Positions 8,778 to 16,172 of a DNA stretch of 64,000 bases are shown one piece after another. Each line of letters starts with the position of its first letter. The stretch's first letter is position 1. The position numbers were made by a program, and so were the translations under genes. The stretch is taken from assembly GCA_036567965.1 (NCBI GenBank), contig DATCTN010000015.1:81431-145430 (forward strand), written 5' to 3'. The stretch comes from Candidatus Kryptoniota bacterium. Its GTDB lineage: Bacteria > Bacteroidota > Ignavibacteria > Kryptoniales > JAKASW01. Under the pieces are notes generated by a model that was not told where the DNA came from, made no database searches, and saw only the letters and a program-made list of their open reading frames with translations.

Positions 8778-10973
8778 ATGATCAGCTTGAAGAAAGTCGT
8801 GCCAGTCTTCGCGGTCCTCTTGCTTTTCACGGGCACATCACTCGCCCAGCTCAAGAACCTGACTCTCAACGACATATTCATGTCGGACAAGTTCAAATTA
8901 AAGACCCTCTCCGTCGACTGGCTCCCAGGTGAAGACGCATACACGTTTACGAAATTCGATTCTGCGACTAATGCCGAGCAAATCTGGACCCACGATATCA
9001 AGACCGGTGAAGAGAAGACGCTTCTCTCGTACGCCGAGCTCAACAGTCAGGTCTCCGACTTTTCATCGCACGTCTCGGCTTACTTTTACTCGCCCGACAA
9101 GAAATACATTTTGTTTACTGGAGCACTTCGCGCGAGAAGGCTGAAGACCGGCGGAAATTTTTATCTTTATGATACAGGAACAAAGAGACTTCAGCTTGTC
9201 TCAGGAGTATCCGATCCGGAGGAACAGAAGATAATTGAATTTTCTCCCGACGGGACGAAGATTAGTTACGTCAAAGATAACAACCTTTATGTCTACGACA
9301 TCGCGACTGCCTCCACCAAACAACTGACTACAGACGGAAACGAAAACATTATCAACGGGAATTTCGACTGGGTGTACGAAGAGGAATTTGAAATAATAAA
9401 CGGGTACGAGTGGTCACCCGACAGCAAGTACATCGCGTATTGGAGACTCGATCAGAGCAAAGTACCAATATACCGGATCACCGATTTCATGCCGACTTAT
9501 CTGAAAATTGAAGAGCAGCATTATCCATACGCCGGTTATCCAAATTCAAGCGTTAAGATCGGTTTGACCGATGTAGCGAGCGGTAAAACGTCGTGGGTCA
9601 ATACCGGAAACGACAGCGATTTCTATATCCCAAGGATTGAGTGGACTTCCGATCCAAAGAGCCTTGCCGTCGAAAAACTTAACAGGCTTCAAAATCATCT
9701 TGATATTCTGGTGGCCGATCGCGAAACAGGAGACGCGAATTCGATCCTCATTGAAGATGACAAAGATTATCTTGAAGTAAACAACGACCTCACATTCCTG
9801 AAGGACGGAAAGGGTTTTATCTGGGAAAGCGAGAGAAGCGGCAATAACCATTTGTATCTATTCGACATGCAGGGTCGCCAGAAGGTGGAACTGACAAAGG
9901 GCAAATATGATGTCGCGGCACTCGCATATGTCGACGAGGTCCACGGTAAGGTTTATTACACGTCGTCCGAAACAAGTCCGATGCAGAGAGAGCTGTACGT
10001 CGTCGATCTGGACGGGAAAAACAAAAAAGAATTGACGAGGGAAGCAGGCGTTCACAACATTGACTTCTCGCCTCTGGGAGATTATTACATAGATTCTTAC
10101 TCGACGTTTACGATGCCTCCGTCGTGGAAACTTTACCTCAGCGATGGAAAATATGTTTCAACTCTGGCGGAAAATGAGAAAGATCAGCTTGGGGGTTACT
10201 CTAAAGGCGAATCCAGCTTCATCCAGGCAGAGACGACGGATAATGAAAAGCTGAACGCGTGGATGATAAAGCCGGCTAACTTCGACACGTCGAAAAAATA
10301 TCCCGTTCTCTTTTACGTGTACGGCGGACCGGGCAGCCAGACAGTGATGGATTCATACGGCTACACGAATTACTTATGGTACCAGTACCTCGCGGAGCAG
10401 GGCTACATTATCTTCAGCATCGACAACCGCGGAACTGGCGCAAGGGGAAAAGACTTCAGACAGATCACTTACAAGAATCTCGGCTATTATGAATCGATGG
10501 ACCAGGCAGAGGCCGCGAAATATCTCGCGAAAACTTACGCTTATGTCGATGCTTCCAGGATCGGCATCTGGGGGTGGAGCTACGGCGGGTATATGACGAG
10601 CCTGACAGTATTCAAATACGGCGACGTCTTCAAGCTCGGTGTAGCTGTCGCGCCAGTGACATCATGGAAGCTTTACGATACAATTTATACGGAACGTTAC
10701 ATGCAGACACCGGATTTGAATCCAAAAGGGTATGAAGAAAGCGCGCCTCAAGTGTACGCCGATCAACTCAAAAGAAAATTCCTCGTGATCCAGGGAACTG
10801 CCGACGATAACGTCCACTGGCAGAATTCCATTCAACTTGTAGACAAACTTGAAAATGCGAACAAGCAATTCTCATTGATGTACTATCCCGGTAAGGACCA
10901 TGGCATAGGGGGGAAAATAACGCGCGATAATTTATTCACCCACATTACAGAGTACATCCTTCAGAATTTGTAA
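8778..10973 (+). CDS. Dipeptidyl peptidase IV-type serine peptidase (S9)
   Basis: This 731-residue secreted protein has a signal peptide (cleavage near SLA|Q), an N-terminal beta-propeller and a C-terminal alpha/beta hydrolase. The propeller carries the substrate-anchoring double-Glu motif DWVYEEEF typical of DPP IV. The catalytic triad is Ser601 (GWSYGG), Asp676 (GTADDN) and His708 (KDHGIG); the 32-residue Asp-His spacing equals that of human DPP IV. It releases X-Pro or X-Ala dipeptides from peptides in the periplasm. The ATG with a signal peptide and GGAAGG upstream was chosen over longer in-frame starts that run back into the M24 gene. A GC-rich hairpin follows its stop. Confidence 0.92.
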   Translation: MISLKKVVPVFAVLLLFTGTSLAQLKNLTLNDIFMSDKFKLKTLSVDWLPGEDAYTFTKFDSATNAEQIWTHDIKTGEEKTLLSYAELNSQVSDFSSHVSAYFYSPDKKYILFTGALRARRLKTGGNFYLYDTGTKRLQLVSGVSDPEEQKIIEFSPDGTKISYVKDNNLYVYDIATASTKQLTTDGNENIINGNFDWVYEEEFEIINGYEWSPDSKYIAYWRLDQSKVPIYRITDFMPTYLKIEEQHYPYAGYPNSSVKIGLTDVASGKTSWVNTGNDSDFYIPRIEWTSDPKSLAVEKLNRLQNHLDILVADRETGDANSILIEDDKDYLEVNNDLTFLKDGKGFIWESERSGNNHLYLFDMQGRQKVELTKGKYDVAALAYVDEVHGKVYYTSSETSPMQRELYVVDLDGKNKKELTREAGVHNIDFSPLGDYYIDSYSTFTMPPSWKLYLSDGKYVSTLAENEKDQLGGYSKGESSFIQAETTDNEKLNAWMIKPANFDTSKKYPVLFYVYGGPGSQTVMDSYGYTNYLWYQYLAEQGYIIFSIDNRGTGARGKDFRQITYKNLGYYESMDQAEAAKYLAKTYAYVDASRIGIWGWSYGGYMTSLTVFKYGDVFKLGVAVAPVTSWKLYDTIYTERYMQTPDLNPKGYEESAPQVYADQLKRKFLVIQGTADDNVHWQNSIQLVDKLENANKQFSLMYYPGKDHGIGGKITRDNLFTHITEYILQNL

Positions 10974-10974
10974 T

Positions 10975-11016
10975 CTGACCCCGGGGGCTTGCCTGGTCAG
11001 GCCCCCTCTTCACTTT
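10975..11016 (+). terminator. GC-rich hairpin after the DPP IV gene, possible terminator
   Basis: GGGGGC at 10983-10988 pairs with GCCCCC at 11001-11006, followed by a pyrimidine tail with no long T-run. A second pairing, CTGACC (10975-10980) with GGTCAG (10995-11000), interleaves with it as an H-type pseudoknot or a competing fold. Confidence 0.45.
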
Positions 11017-11062
11017 CGCCAATGGATTTTTGGCAGCTACTCATTTTAATCCTTACTGACAT

Positions 11063-11139
11063 CCCGAACTCGTTTCGGGGTCGAGCAATAGATGCTGAAC
11101 CAATCCCGAACAGAAGCACTTCGGGACAGGGTTCAGCAT
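11063..11139. repeat. Intergenic nested palindrome (dispersed-repeat type)
   Basis: Three nested or adjacent inverted repeats lie in a non-coding gap: CCCGAA/TTCGGG (11063-11068 and 11074-11079), ATGCTGAACC/GGTTCAGCAT (11092-11101 and 11130-11139), and TCCCGAA/TTCGGGA inside the latter (11104-11110 and 11120-11126). The CCCGAA-loop-TTCGGG unit therefore occurs twice within 77 bp. This organisation resembles dispersed REP or MITE-like elements. No gene is present between 10974 and 11208. Confidence 0.6.
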
Positions 11140-11208
11140 GACGAGCAGCGGAAAAATGAATCGCCACCAAATTTTTCTCTCAGTCACCCTTTGTTAAATT
11201 GAATTGCA

Positions 11209-12564
11209 ATGTCCAAACAGACAATCCGTTTCGCGTGTCAGAACTGCGGTTACATTTCACCGCGCTGGGTCGGCAAATGTCCGGAGTGCGGCGAGTGGAA
11301 CAGCTTCGTCGAGGAATTGATGAGCGAGAGCCGCCAGACGAGGTCGGATGAGCGCAAATCGAAAATTGAAATAGTCCCGTTGAGTGATGTCGAAGCCGCG
11401 GAAGGCGAGAGACATTCAACGGGCATAGAAGAATTCGACCGAGTGCTGGGCGGGGGACTCATGCCCGGCTCGATCGTCCTGATCGCGGGAGATCCTGGCG
11501 TCGGGAAGTCAACCCTTATGCTCCAGCTCGCGCGAAACGAGAAGCTCGGGAAGATTCTTTACGTCACCGGCGAGGAATCGCGCGCACAGGTGCGAGTCCG
11601 TGCTGAGCGACTCGGAATGAAGAGCCTTGATAACCTATTCGTGCTTGCAGAAACCGACCTTGAGTCTATCCTGAAGGCGGTGGCCGATTTCAATCCTCCG
11701 ATTCTAATCGTAGACTCAATCCAGACGGTCTATCATCCTGATGTCATGTCCGCGCCCGGAAGTGTAAGCCAGGTCCGCGAATGCTCGGCAAAACTGGCGC
11801 AGATGGCGAAACTCACAGGGACAGCCGTATTTGTAATCGGTCACGTAACGAAAGACGGTGTCGCTGCCGGCCCGAAGGTACTTGAGCACATCGTCGATAC
11901 GGTGCTTCAGCTTGAAGGCGAGAGGCATTACTCTTTCCGCATTCTCCGTGCATACAAGAACAGGTTCGGTTCCACGAACGAGATAGGAATTTTCGAAATG
12001 CGGGAAACCGGCATGGTGGAAGTTGAGAACCCATCCGAGATATTTCTCTCCGAGAGAAGTTACGGCGCGAGCGGGTCGACCGTGACTGCGGCAATCGAAG
12101 GTACGCGCCCGCTGCTTCTCGAAATGCAGGCGCTCGTTACACCGACTGGATACACCGTTCCTCAGAGGACGTCGACCGGTCTGGATTACCGCAGATTGAA
12201 CATCATACTCGCGGTGATTGAAAAGAGAATAGGAATCAAGCTCGGCGGGTTCGATGTATTCCTTAACATCGCCGGTGGCGTGAGAATAGACGAGCCGGCT
12301 GTCGATCTCGCGTCGGCGATTTCAGTTATATCGAGTTACAAAGATATTCCTGTCGACTCCGGCACTCTCGTCGTGGGCGAAGTCGGACTCGCGGGCGAAG
12401 TGAGAAGCGTCAGCCAGATCGAACGTCGCGTACAGGAAGCCGCCAAGCTCGGATTCACAAGAGCGATCGTGCCGCACGCAAATTTCAAGGGAGTGAAATC
12501 AAAACTCGAGATAGAAGTGATTGAGGTTCAAAAATTATCAGAAGCGGCAAAGCTTCTCATTTAA
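11209..12564 (+). CDS. radA: DNA repair protein RadA
   Basis: This 451-residue protein has the complete RadA order: an N-terminal zinc finger (CQNCG and CPECGEW), a RecA-like ATPase with Walker A GDPGVGKST and the RadA-specific KNRFG motif, then a C-terminal Lon-protease-like domain. RadA is a helicase that promotes branch migration during recombinational repair. The length matches the family. Starting at the first ATG puts the zinc finger at residue 10 as expected. It is the first gene after a repeat-rich gap and is followed by the SemiSWEET gene. Confidence 0.95.
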   Translation: MSKQTIRFACQNCGYISPRWVGKCPECGEWNSFVEELMSESRQTRSDERKSKIEIVPLSDVEAAEGERHSTGIEEFDRVLGGGLMPGSIVLIAGDPGVGKSTLMLQLARNEKLGKILYVTGEESRAQVRVRAERLGMKSLDNLFVLAETDLESILKAVADFNPPILIVDSIQTVYHPDVMSAPGSVSQVRECSAKLAQMAKLTGTAVFVIGHVTKDGVAAGPKVLEHIVDTVLQLEGERHYSFRILRAYKNRFGSTNEIGIFEMRETGMVEVENPSEIFLSERSYGASGSTVTAAIEGTRPLLLEMQALVTPTGYTVPQRTSTGLDYRRLNIILAVIEKRIGIKLGGFDVFLNIAGGVRIDEPAVDLASAISVISSYKDIPVDSGTLVVGEVGLAGEVRSVSQIERRVQEAAKLGFTRAIVPHANFKGVKSKLEIEVIEVQKLSEAAKLLI

Positions 12565-12607
12565 TACCGATAGAGAAGCGAACCCGTAAGAAGGTTAAAA
12601 CACTCGA

Positions 12608-12853
12608 ATGAAGATTGTAGGATTGATAGGTCTGATGGCTATAGTCGCGTGCTGGATCCCGCAGACTCTTGAAGTCATAAAGACAAGGCGATCCGACATG
12701 AAGCTCTCTTTCCTTCTTCTATATTTTGCCGGAAGCATCGCTCTGACAGTGTACGCGGCCGGCGATCCCATCTTCGTCACGCTCAACCTTCTTACGACGA
12801 TCGGCAGCGCAATAAATCTCTACTTCAAATTCTTTCCCGCCCGCAGCGAATGA
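12608..12853 (+). CDS. SemiSWEET / PQ-loop sugar transporter-like protein
   Basis: This 81-residue protein has three transmembrane helices and the PQ-loop motif WIPQTLEVIKTRRS in the first. That is the size and layout of bacterial SemiSWEETs, which dimerise and move small sugars by facilitated diffusion across the inner membrane. The substrate is not predictable. It lies 43 bp after radA on the same strand and ends just before a pyrimidine-rich spacer. Confidence 0.78.
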   Translation: MKIVGLIGLMAIVACWIPQTLEVIKTRRSDMKLSFLLLYFAGSIALTVYAAGDPIFVTLNLLTTIGSAINLYFKFFPARSE

Positions 12854-12857
12854 AGCC

Positions 12858-12925
12858 TCACCTCTTTCTCCTCGCTCCTGTCTCCTTTCTCCCGTTTCCC
12901 TTCTCCTCTTCCCATTTCACCCATC
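12858..12925. other. Polypyrimidine tract between SemiSWEET and rdgB genes
   Basis: About 67 bp consist almost entirely of C and T in an irregular CTCCT/TTCCC pattern with only a handful of purines. It ends a few bases before the rdgB ATG, so rdgB has no Shine-Dalgarno on its own strand. The opposite strand carries several AGGAG-like runs but no gene. Confidence 0.6.
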
Positions 12926-12933
12926 CTTTGTAA

Positions 12934-13587
12934 ATGAAGCTCGTCCTCGCCACACATAATCGTCATAAGGTAGAAGAGATCAGAGACATTCTGTCGGGTG
13001 CTCCGGGGGAATTGCGCGGACGTATTGAGATTTTGTCACTCGATTCATTTCCTGAAATCGGCGAGATCGAAGAGGACGGGGAGACACTCGAAGAGAATGC
13101 CCGAAAGAAAGCTCGTGCAGTCTTCAACTTTATTCAAAACTCCCCGAAGAGGTCCTTACGGACAAAACCGAAAATTGACAATTTCATTTCCCTCGCGGAC
13201 GATACAGGCCTTGAGGTGGACGCCCTCGGTGGAAGACCAGGCGTCTACTCGGCAAGATTCTCCGGGGAGAATGCAACTTACGCACAGAATAACGAGAAAC
13301 TTCTCGGCGAGTTGAAAGGCATCCCTTACGAAAGGCGCACTGCAAGATTCAGATGCGCGATTTCGATGATCGGTGAACGGATCGATGAGATCGCAATCGG
13401 AGAAGTGCCCGGAAAAATATTGGACTCACCTCGTGGAAGAAACGGTTTCGGGTATGATCCCCTTTTCGTGCCGGACGGGTACGACAAGACTTATGCGGAG
13501 ATGGATTCTGATTTGAAGAACAGATTGAGCCATCGCGCAAGGGCACTACTTGAGGCAAAGAGGATCCTTCGCCGGCTGAGCGCTTAA
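12934..13587 (+). CDS. rdgB: XTP/dITP diphosphatase (RdgB/HAM1)
   Basis: This 217-residue protein has the family N-terminus LVLATHNRHKVEEI, the acidic metal-binding segment SLADDTGLEVDALGGRPGVYSARF (cited by its key DDTGLEVDALGG core) and GRNGFGYDPLF near the C-terminus. It hydrolyses non-canonical purine nucleoside triphosphates (ITP, XTP, dITP) to monophosphates, protecting DNA and RNA. The ATG gives the exact family start but follows a pyrimidine tract rather than a ribosome-binding site. It carries a slightly long linker (about residues 65-80) before the DDTG motif. Confidence 0.93.
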   Translation: MKLVLATHNRHKVEEIRDILSGAPGELRGRIEILSLDSFPEIGEIEEDGETLEENARKKARAVFNFIQNSPKRSLRTKPKIDNFISLADDTGLEVDALGGRPGVYSARFSGENATYAQNNEKLLGELKGIPYERRTARFRCAISMIGERIDEIAIGEVPGKILDSPRGRNGFGYDPLFVPDGYDKTYAEMDSDLKNRLSHRARALLEAKRILRRLSA

Positions 13588-13677
13588 AGATGGCACTGAG
13601 ATCATAAAAGTATTCATGGAGATGCCTTACCGCGACATGAAGTGAGTTCGGACATGGACTCACGCTCTCTGACATAC

Positions 13678-13774
13678 GATGCAGAATTTCTCACACCTAA
13701 AGTCCGGTGCTTCCCGTCCCAGTTCCGAACCGAATCCGGAGGTGCGGACCGCTCTTCGTTGCAAATTCTGCGGG
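13678..13774 (+). promoter_or_regulatory. Possible structured leader upstream of the deoxynucleoside kinase
   Basis: A perfect 9-bp inverted repeat, GCAGAATTT (13681-13689) with AAATTCTGC (13763-13771), encloses 73 nt; CGA/TCG outside it can extend the stem. Inside are further complementary pieces: GTCCG with CGGAC, and TCCG with CGGA. Together these allow a closed multi-arm fold ending about 25 nt before the AGGAG ribosome-binding site of the next gene. No known riboswitch class was recognised. Confidence 0.35.
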
Positions 13775-13808
13775 TCGAACATAAATTTATAAAAATCAGG
13801 AGCCGAAG

Positions 13809-14513
13809 ATGAACGCGTCAGAGATTCGCAATTCACCGAAAAGCTCCCTGGGCACTACATCGGCCGGCAGAAAGGTGTTCGTCTCAATCGCGGGTAATAT
13901 CGGGAGCGGAAAATCTTCTCTGACACGACTTCTCGCGAATCATTTCAACTGGATCCCATTCTTTGAATCTGTCGACGACAACCCATACTTGAGCGACTTT
14001 TACGCCGACATGAAGCGCTGGTCATTTCACCTACAGGTCTATTTCCTTTCGAACCGCTTTACAAACCACAAGAAGATAATCGAGATGCCCGAGCCCGTCG
14101 TGCAGGACAGATCGATTTACGAGGACGTGGAGATTTTCGCGCGTAACCTTCACGAGATGGGAAATATGGATGCCAGAGACTACCGGAACTACCGGGAACT
14201 GTTCAACATCATGGTCGGGTATCTTAAACCTCCCGATCTGATGATCTATCTTCGGGCGAGTGTAGACACTCTTCTCAAACAAATCAGGCTTCGGGGGAGA
14301 AGTTACGAACAGAGCATAAGCAAAGACTACCTGGAGCGTCTGAACGTCAGCTATGAAGACTGGACCGCAGGGTACAATATCGGGAGACTTCTCACAATCG
14401 AATCCGATGAAATAGATTTCGTCAATAACGGCGATCACCTGAGCGACATCATAAAGAAAGTTGCGAACGCCCTTCAACTTCATGAGTCGGAAGCGGCCCG
14501 GCGCGCGCGGTAA
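13809..14513 (+). CDS. Deoxynucleoside kinase (dNK/dGK-dAK type)
   Basis: This 234-residue P-loop kinase has the NTP-binding motif GNIGSGKSS (residues 29-37), the ERS-like motif QDRSIYEDVEIFA and the LID-type stretch IRLRGRSYE. These are features of the deoxyadenosine/deoxyguanosine kinase family, which phosphorylates salvaged deoxynucleosides. About 18 N-terminal residues precede the fold and look disordered. AGGAG lies 7 nt before the ATG. The preceding gap carries a possible structured leader. The base specificity cannot be read safely. Confidence 0.88.
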   Translation: MNASEIRNSPKSSLGTTSAGRKVFVSIAGNIGSGKSSLTRLLANHFNWIPFFESVDDNPYLSDFYADMKRWSFHLQVYFLSNRFTNHKKIIEMPEPVVQDRSIYEDVEIFARNLHEMGNMDARDYRNYRELFNIMVGYLKPPDLMIYLRASVDTLLKQIRLRGRSYEQSISKDYLERLNVSYEDWTAGYNIGRLLTIESDEIDFVNNGDHLSDIIKKVANALQLHESEAARRAR

Positions 14514-14531
14514 CAAGCGGATCACTTGCTG

Positions 14532-16172
14532 ATGCGGTTAAAGCCCGACTTTCTTTTCAAGAACGGAAAATTTTGGACCGGATCTGCGGCAGCTCCGTCA
14601 GCTAATTTTCTTTCAGCTAGTGGCGGCAGAATTTTGGAAGTGGGGACACTCGCGAATCCATCTGAGAACAATTCCGGAGTCGTAGTCGATCTTCGCGGAC
14701 ATTTCGCGATGCCAGGGTTCATAGACGCACACACGCATTTCGGAATGGGCGGCGCGTCGCTTCGACAGATCGACCTGCGGGATTCGAAAAGTGAAAAGGA
14801 GATGTCAGCCCGCATAAAAGATTTTGTTAAGTCCCATCCTGCAGGGAAATGGCTGGTCGGAGGTAACTGGGACCACGAGAACTGGAAAAGCCGGACGATT
14901 CCGTCGAAGGAACTAATCGATCCTTTCACTTCGTCGACGCCGGTTTTCCTTGACAGGCTCGACAGTCACATGGCGCTCGTAAACAGCCGCGCGCTCCAGA
15001 TAGCAGGAATTACAAGAGACACCCCAGACCCGAATGGGGGTGTCATAGTCCGCGATTCCAACGGCGAGCCCACAGGCATCATGAAAGACTCTGCCAGAGA
15101 ATTGGTCGCTGGGATGATTCCTGAACCTTCTGAAGACGAGTGCATTTTCGATTTGAAGCGTGCCATGAAGCATGCGAGTAGTCTAGGAGTCACGACAGTT
15201 CATGACATCTCGCCGCAGCGCCACCTCAACGCCATACGAGTATTAAAGAGAAGAGGCGAACTTACTGTCCGCTTCTATTTTGTTCCCCCGCTGTCCGACT
15301 ATATGTCACTGGTCGATCAGGGAATTGAAGCGGCGCGCGGACAGGTATGTGACGAGTGGTTGAACCTCGGTGCTGTCAAAGCCTTTGCCGACGGCTCGCT
15401 TGGCTCCGGAACGGCATGGTTCTTCGAACCGTACGAGGATGACAAAACGAATTCCGGAATTGCGACCGACTTGATGTCGAGCGGTGAGCTTGAGAAACTC
15501 GCAATAATTGCGGACCGGAATCATATCCAGCTCGCGATCCATGCTATCGGCGACAAAGCTGTGAGCGGTGTACTCGACCTGTTCGAGAAGATCCGTCACG
15601 AAAATCCGCCGTGGGAAAGAAGATTCAGAATTGAACATGCCCAGCATGTGCGCGAGGCGGATTTCTCAAGATTCAAGGAGCTTGATGTGATTGCTTCCGT
15701 TCAACCGTATCACTGCATCGACGATGGCCGGTGGGCCGAAAGGGTTATCGGGACCGGTCGTGCAAGGACGACATATGCGTTCAGGAGTTTCCTTGCTCAC
15801 CGTGTCGCGCTTGCATTCGGCACAGACTGGCCCGTGGCGCCTTTGAACCCGCTCCAGGGAATTTATGCAGCTGTGACCAGAGCGACGACAGACGGAAAAA
15901 ACCCGGACGGATGGATAGCGGAACAAAAAATTGGAGTTGAGGACGCGTTGAGGTCGTACACTCTCGGCGCGGCGTATGCGTGTTTTTGTGAAAACGACCG
16001 CGGCACACTCGAGGAGGGAAAGCTTGCGGATTTTGTCGTGCTCTCCCGTAGCCCGCTAGAAACGAGACCCGATGAGATCAAAGACATCAAGGTCCTGATG
16101 ACGGTGGCAGGTGGGAAGATTATTTTTGCGGATGATGAATTTTCGGAGAACCATGAGCGCCAGACCAGCTGA
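14532..16172 (+). CDS. Amidohydrolase family 3 protein (YtcJ-like)
   Basis: This 546-residue protein has the N-terminal beta-sandwich and TIM-barrel order of amidohydro_3 proteins. Metal-site motifs are visible: DAHTHFGMGG (HxH), HAIGD, EHAQH and FGTDWPVAP with the catalytic Asp. Relatives hydrolyse N-acylated or exocyclic amine substrates; the substrate here is unknown. There is no signal peptide. The ATG at 14532 was preferred over a TTG six bases upstream. It starts 18 bp after the kinase gene and overlaps recG by 20 bp. Confidence 0.85.
   Translation: MRLKPDFLFKNGKFWTGSAAAPSANFLSASGGRILEVGTLANPSENNSGVVVDLRGHFAMPGFIDAHTHFGMGGASLRQIDLRDSKSEKEMSARIKDFVKSHPAGKWLVGGNWDHENWKSRTIPSKELIDPFTSSTPVFLDRLDSHMALVNSRALQIAGITRDTPDPNGGVIVRDSNGEPTGIMKDSARELVAGMIPEPSEDECIFDLKRAMKHASSLGVTTVHDISPQRHLNAIRVLKRRGELTVRFYFVPPLSDYMSLVDQGIEAARGQVCDEWLNLGAVKAFADGSLGSGTAWFFEPYEDDKTNSGIATDLMSSGELEKLAIIADRNHIQLAIHAIGDKAVSGVLDLFEKIRHENPPWERRFRIEHAQHVREADFSRFKELDVIASVQPYHCIDDGRWAERVIGTGRARTTYAFRSFLAHRVALAFGTDWPVAPLNPLQGIYAAVTRATTDGKNPDGWIAEQKIGVEDALRSYTLGAAYACFCENDRGTLEEGKLADFVVLSRSPLETRPDEIKDIKVLMTVAGGKIIFADDEFSENHERQTS

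Noticed and set aside
13690..13750. 5S rRNA-like stretch (CCCGTCCCAGTTCCGAAC)
   Set aside because: It resembles loop C of 5S rRNA only loosely; the helices I, II and V of 5S rRNA are missing and no rRNA operon is nearby.
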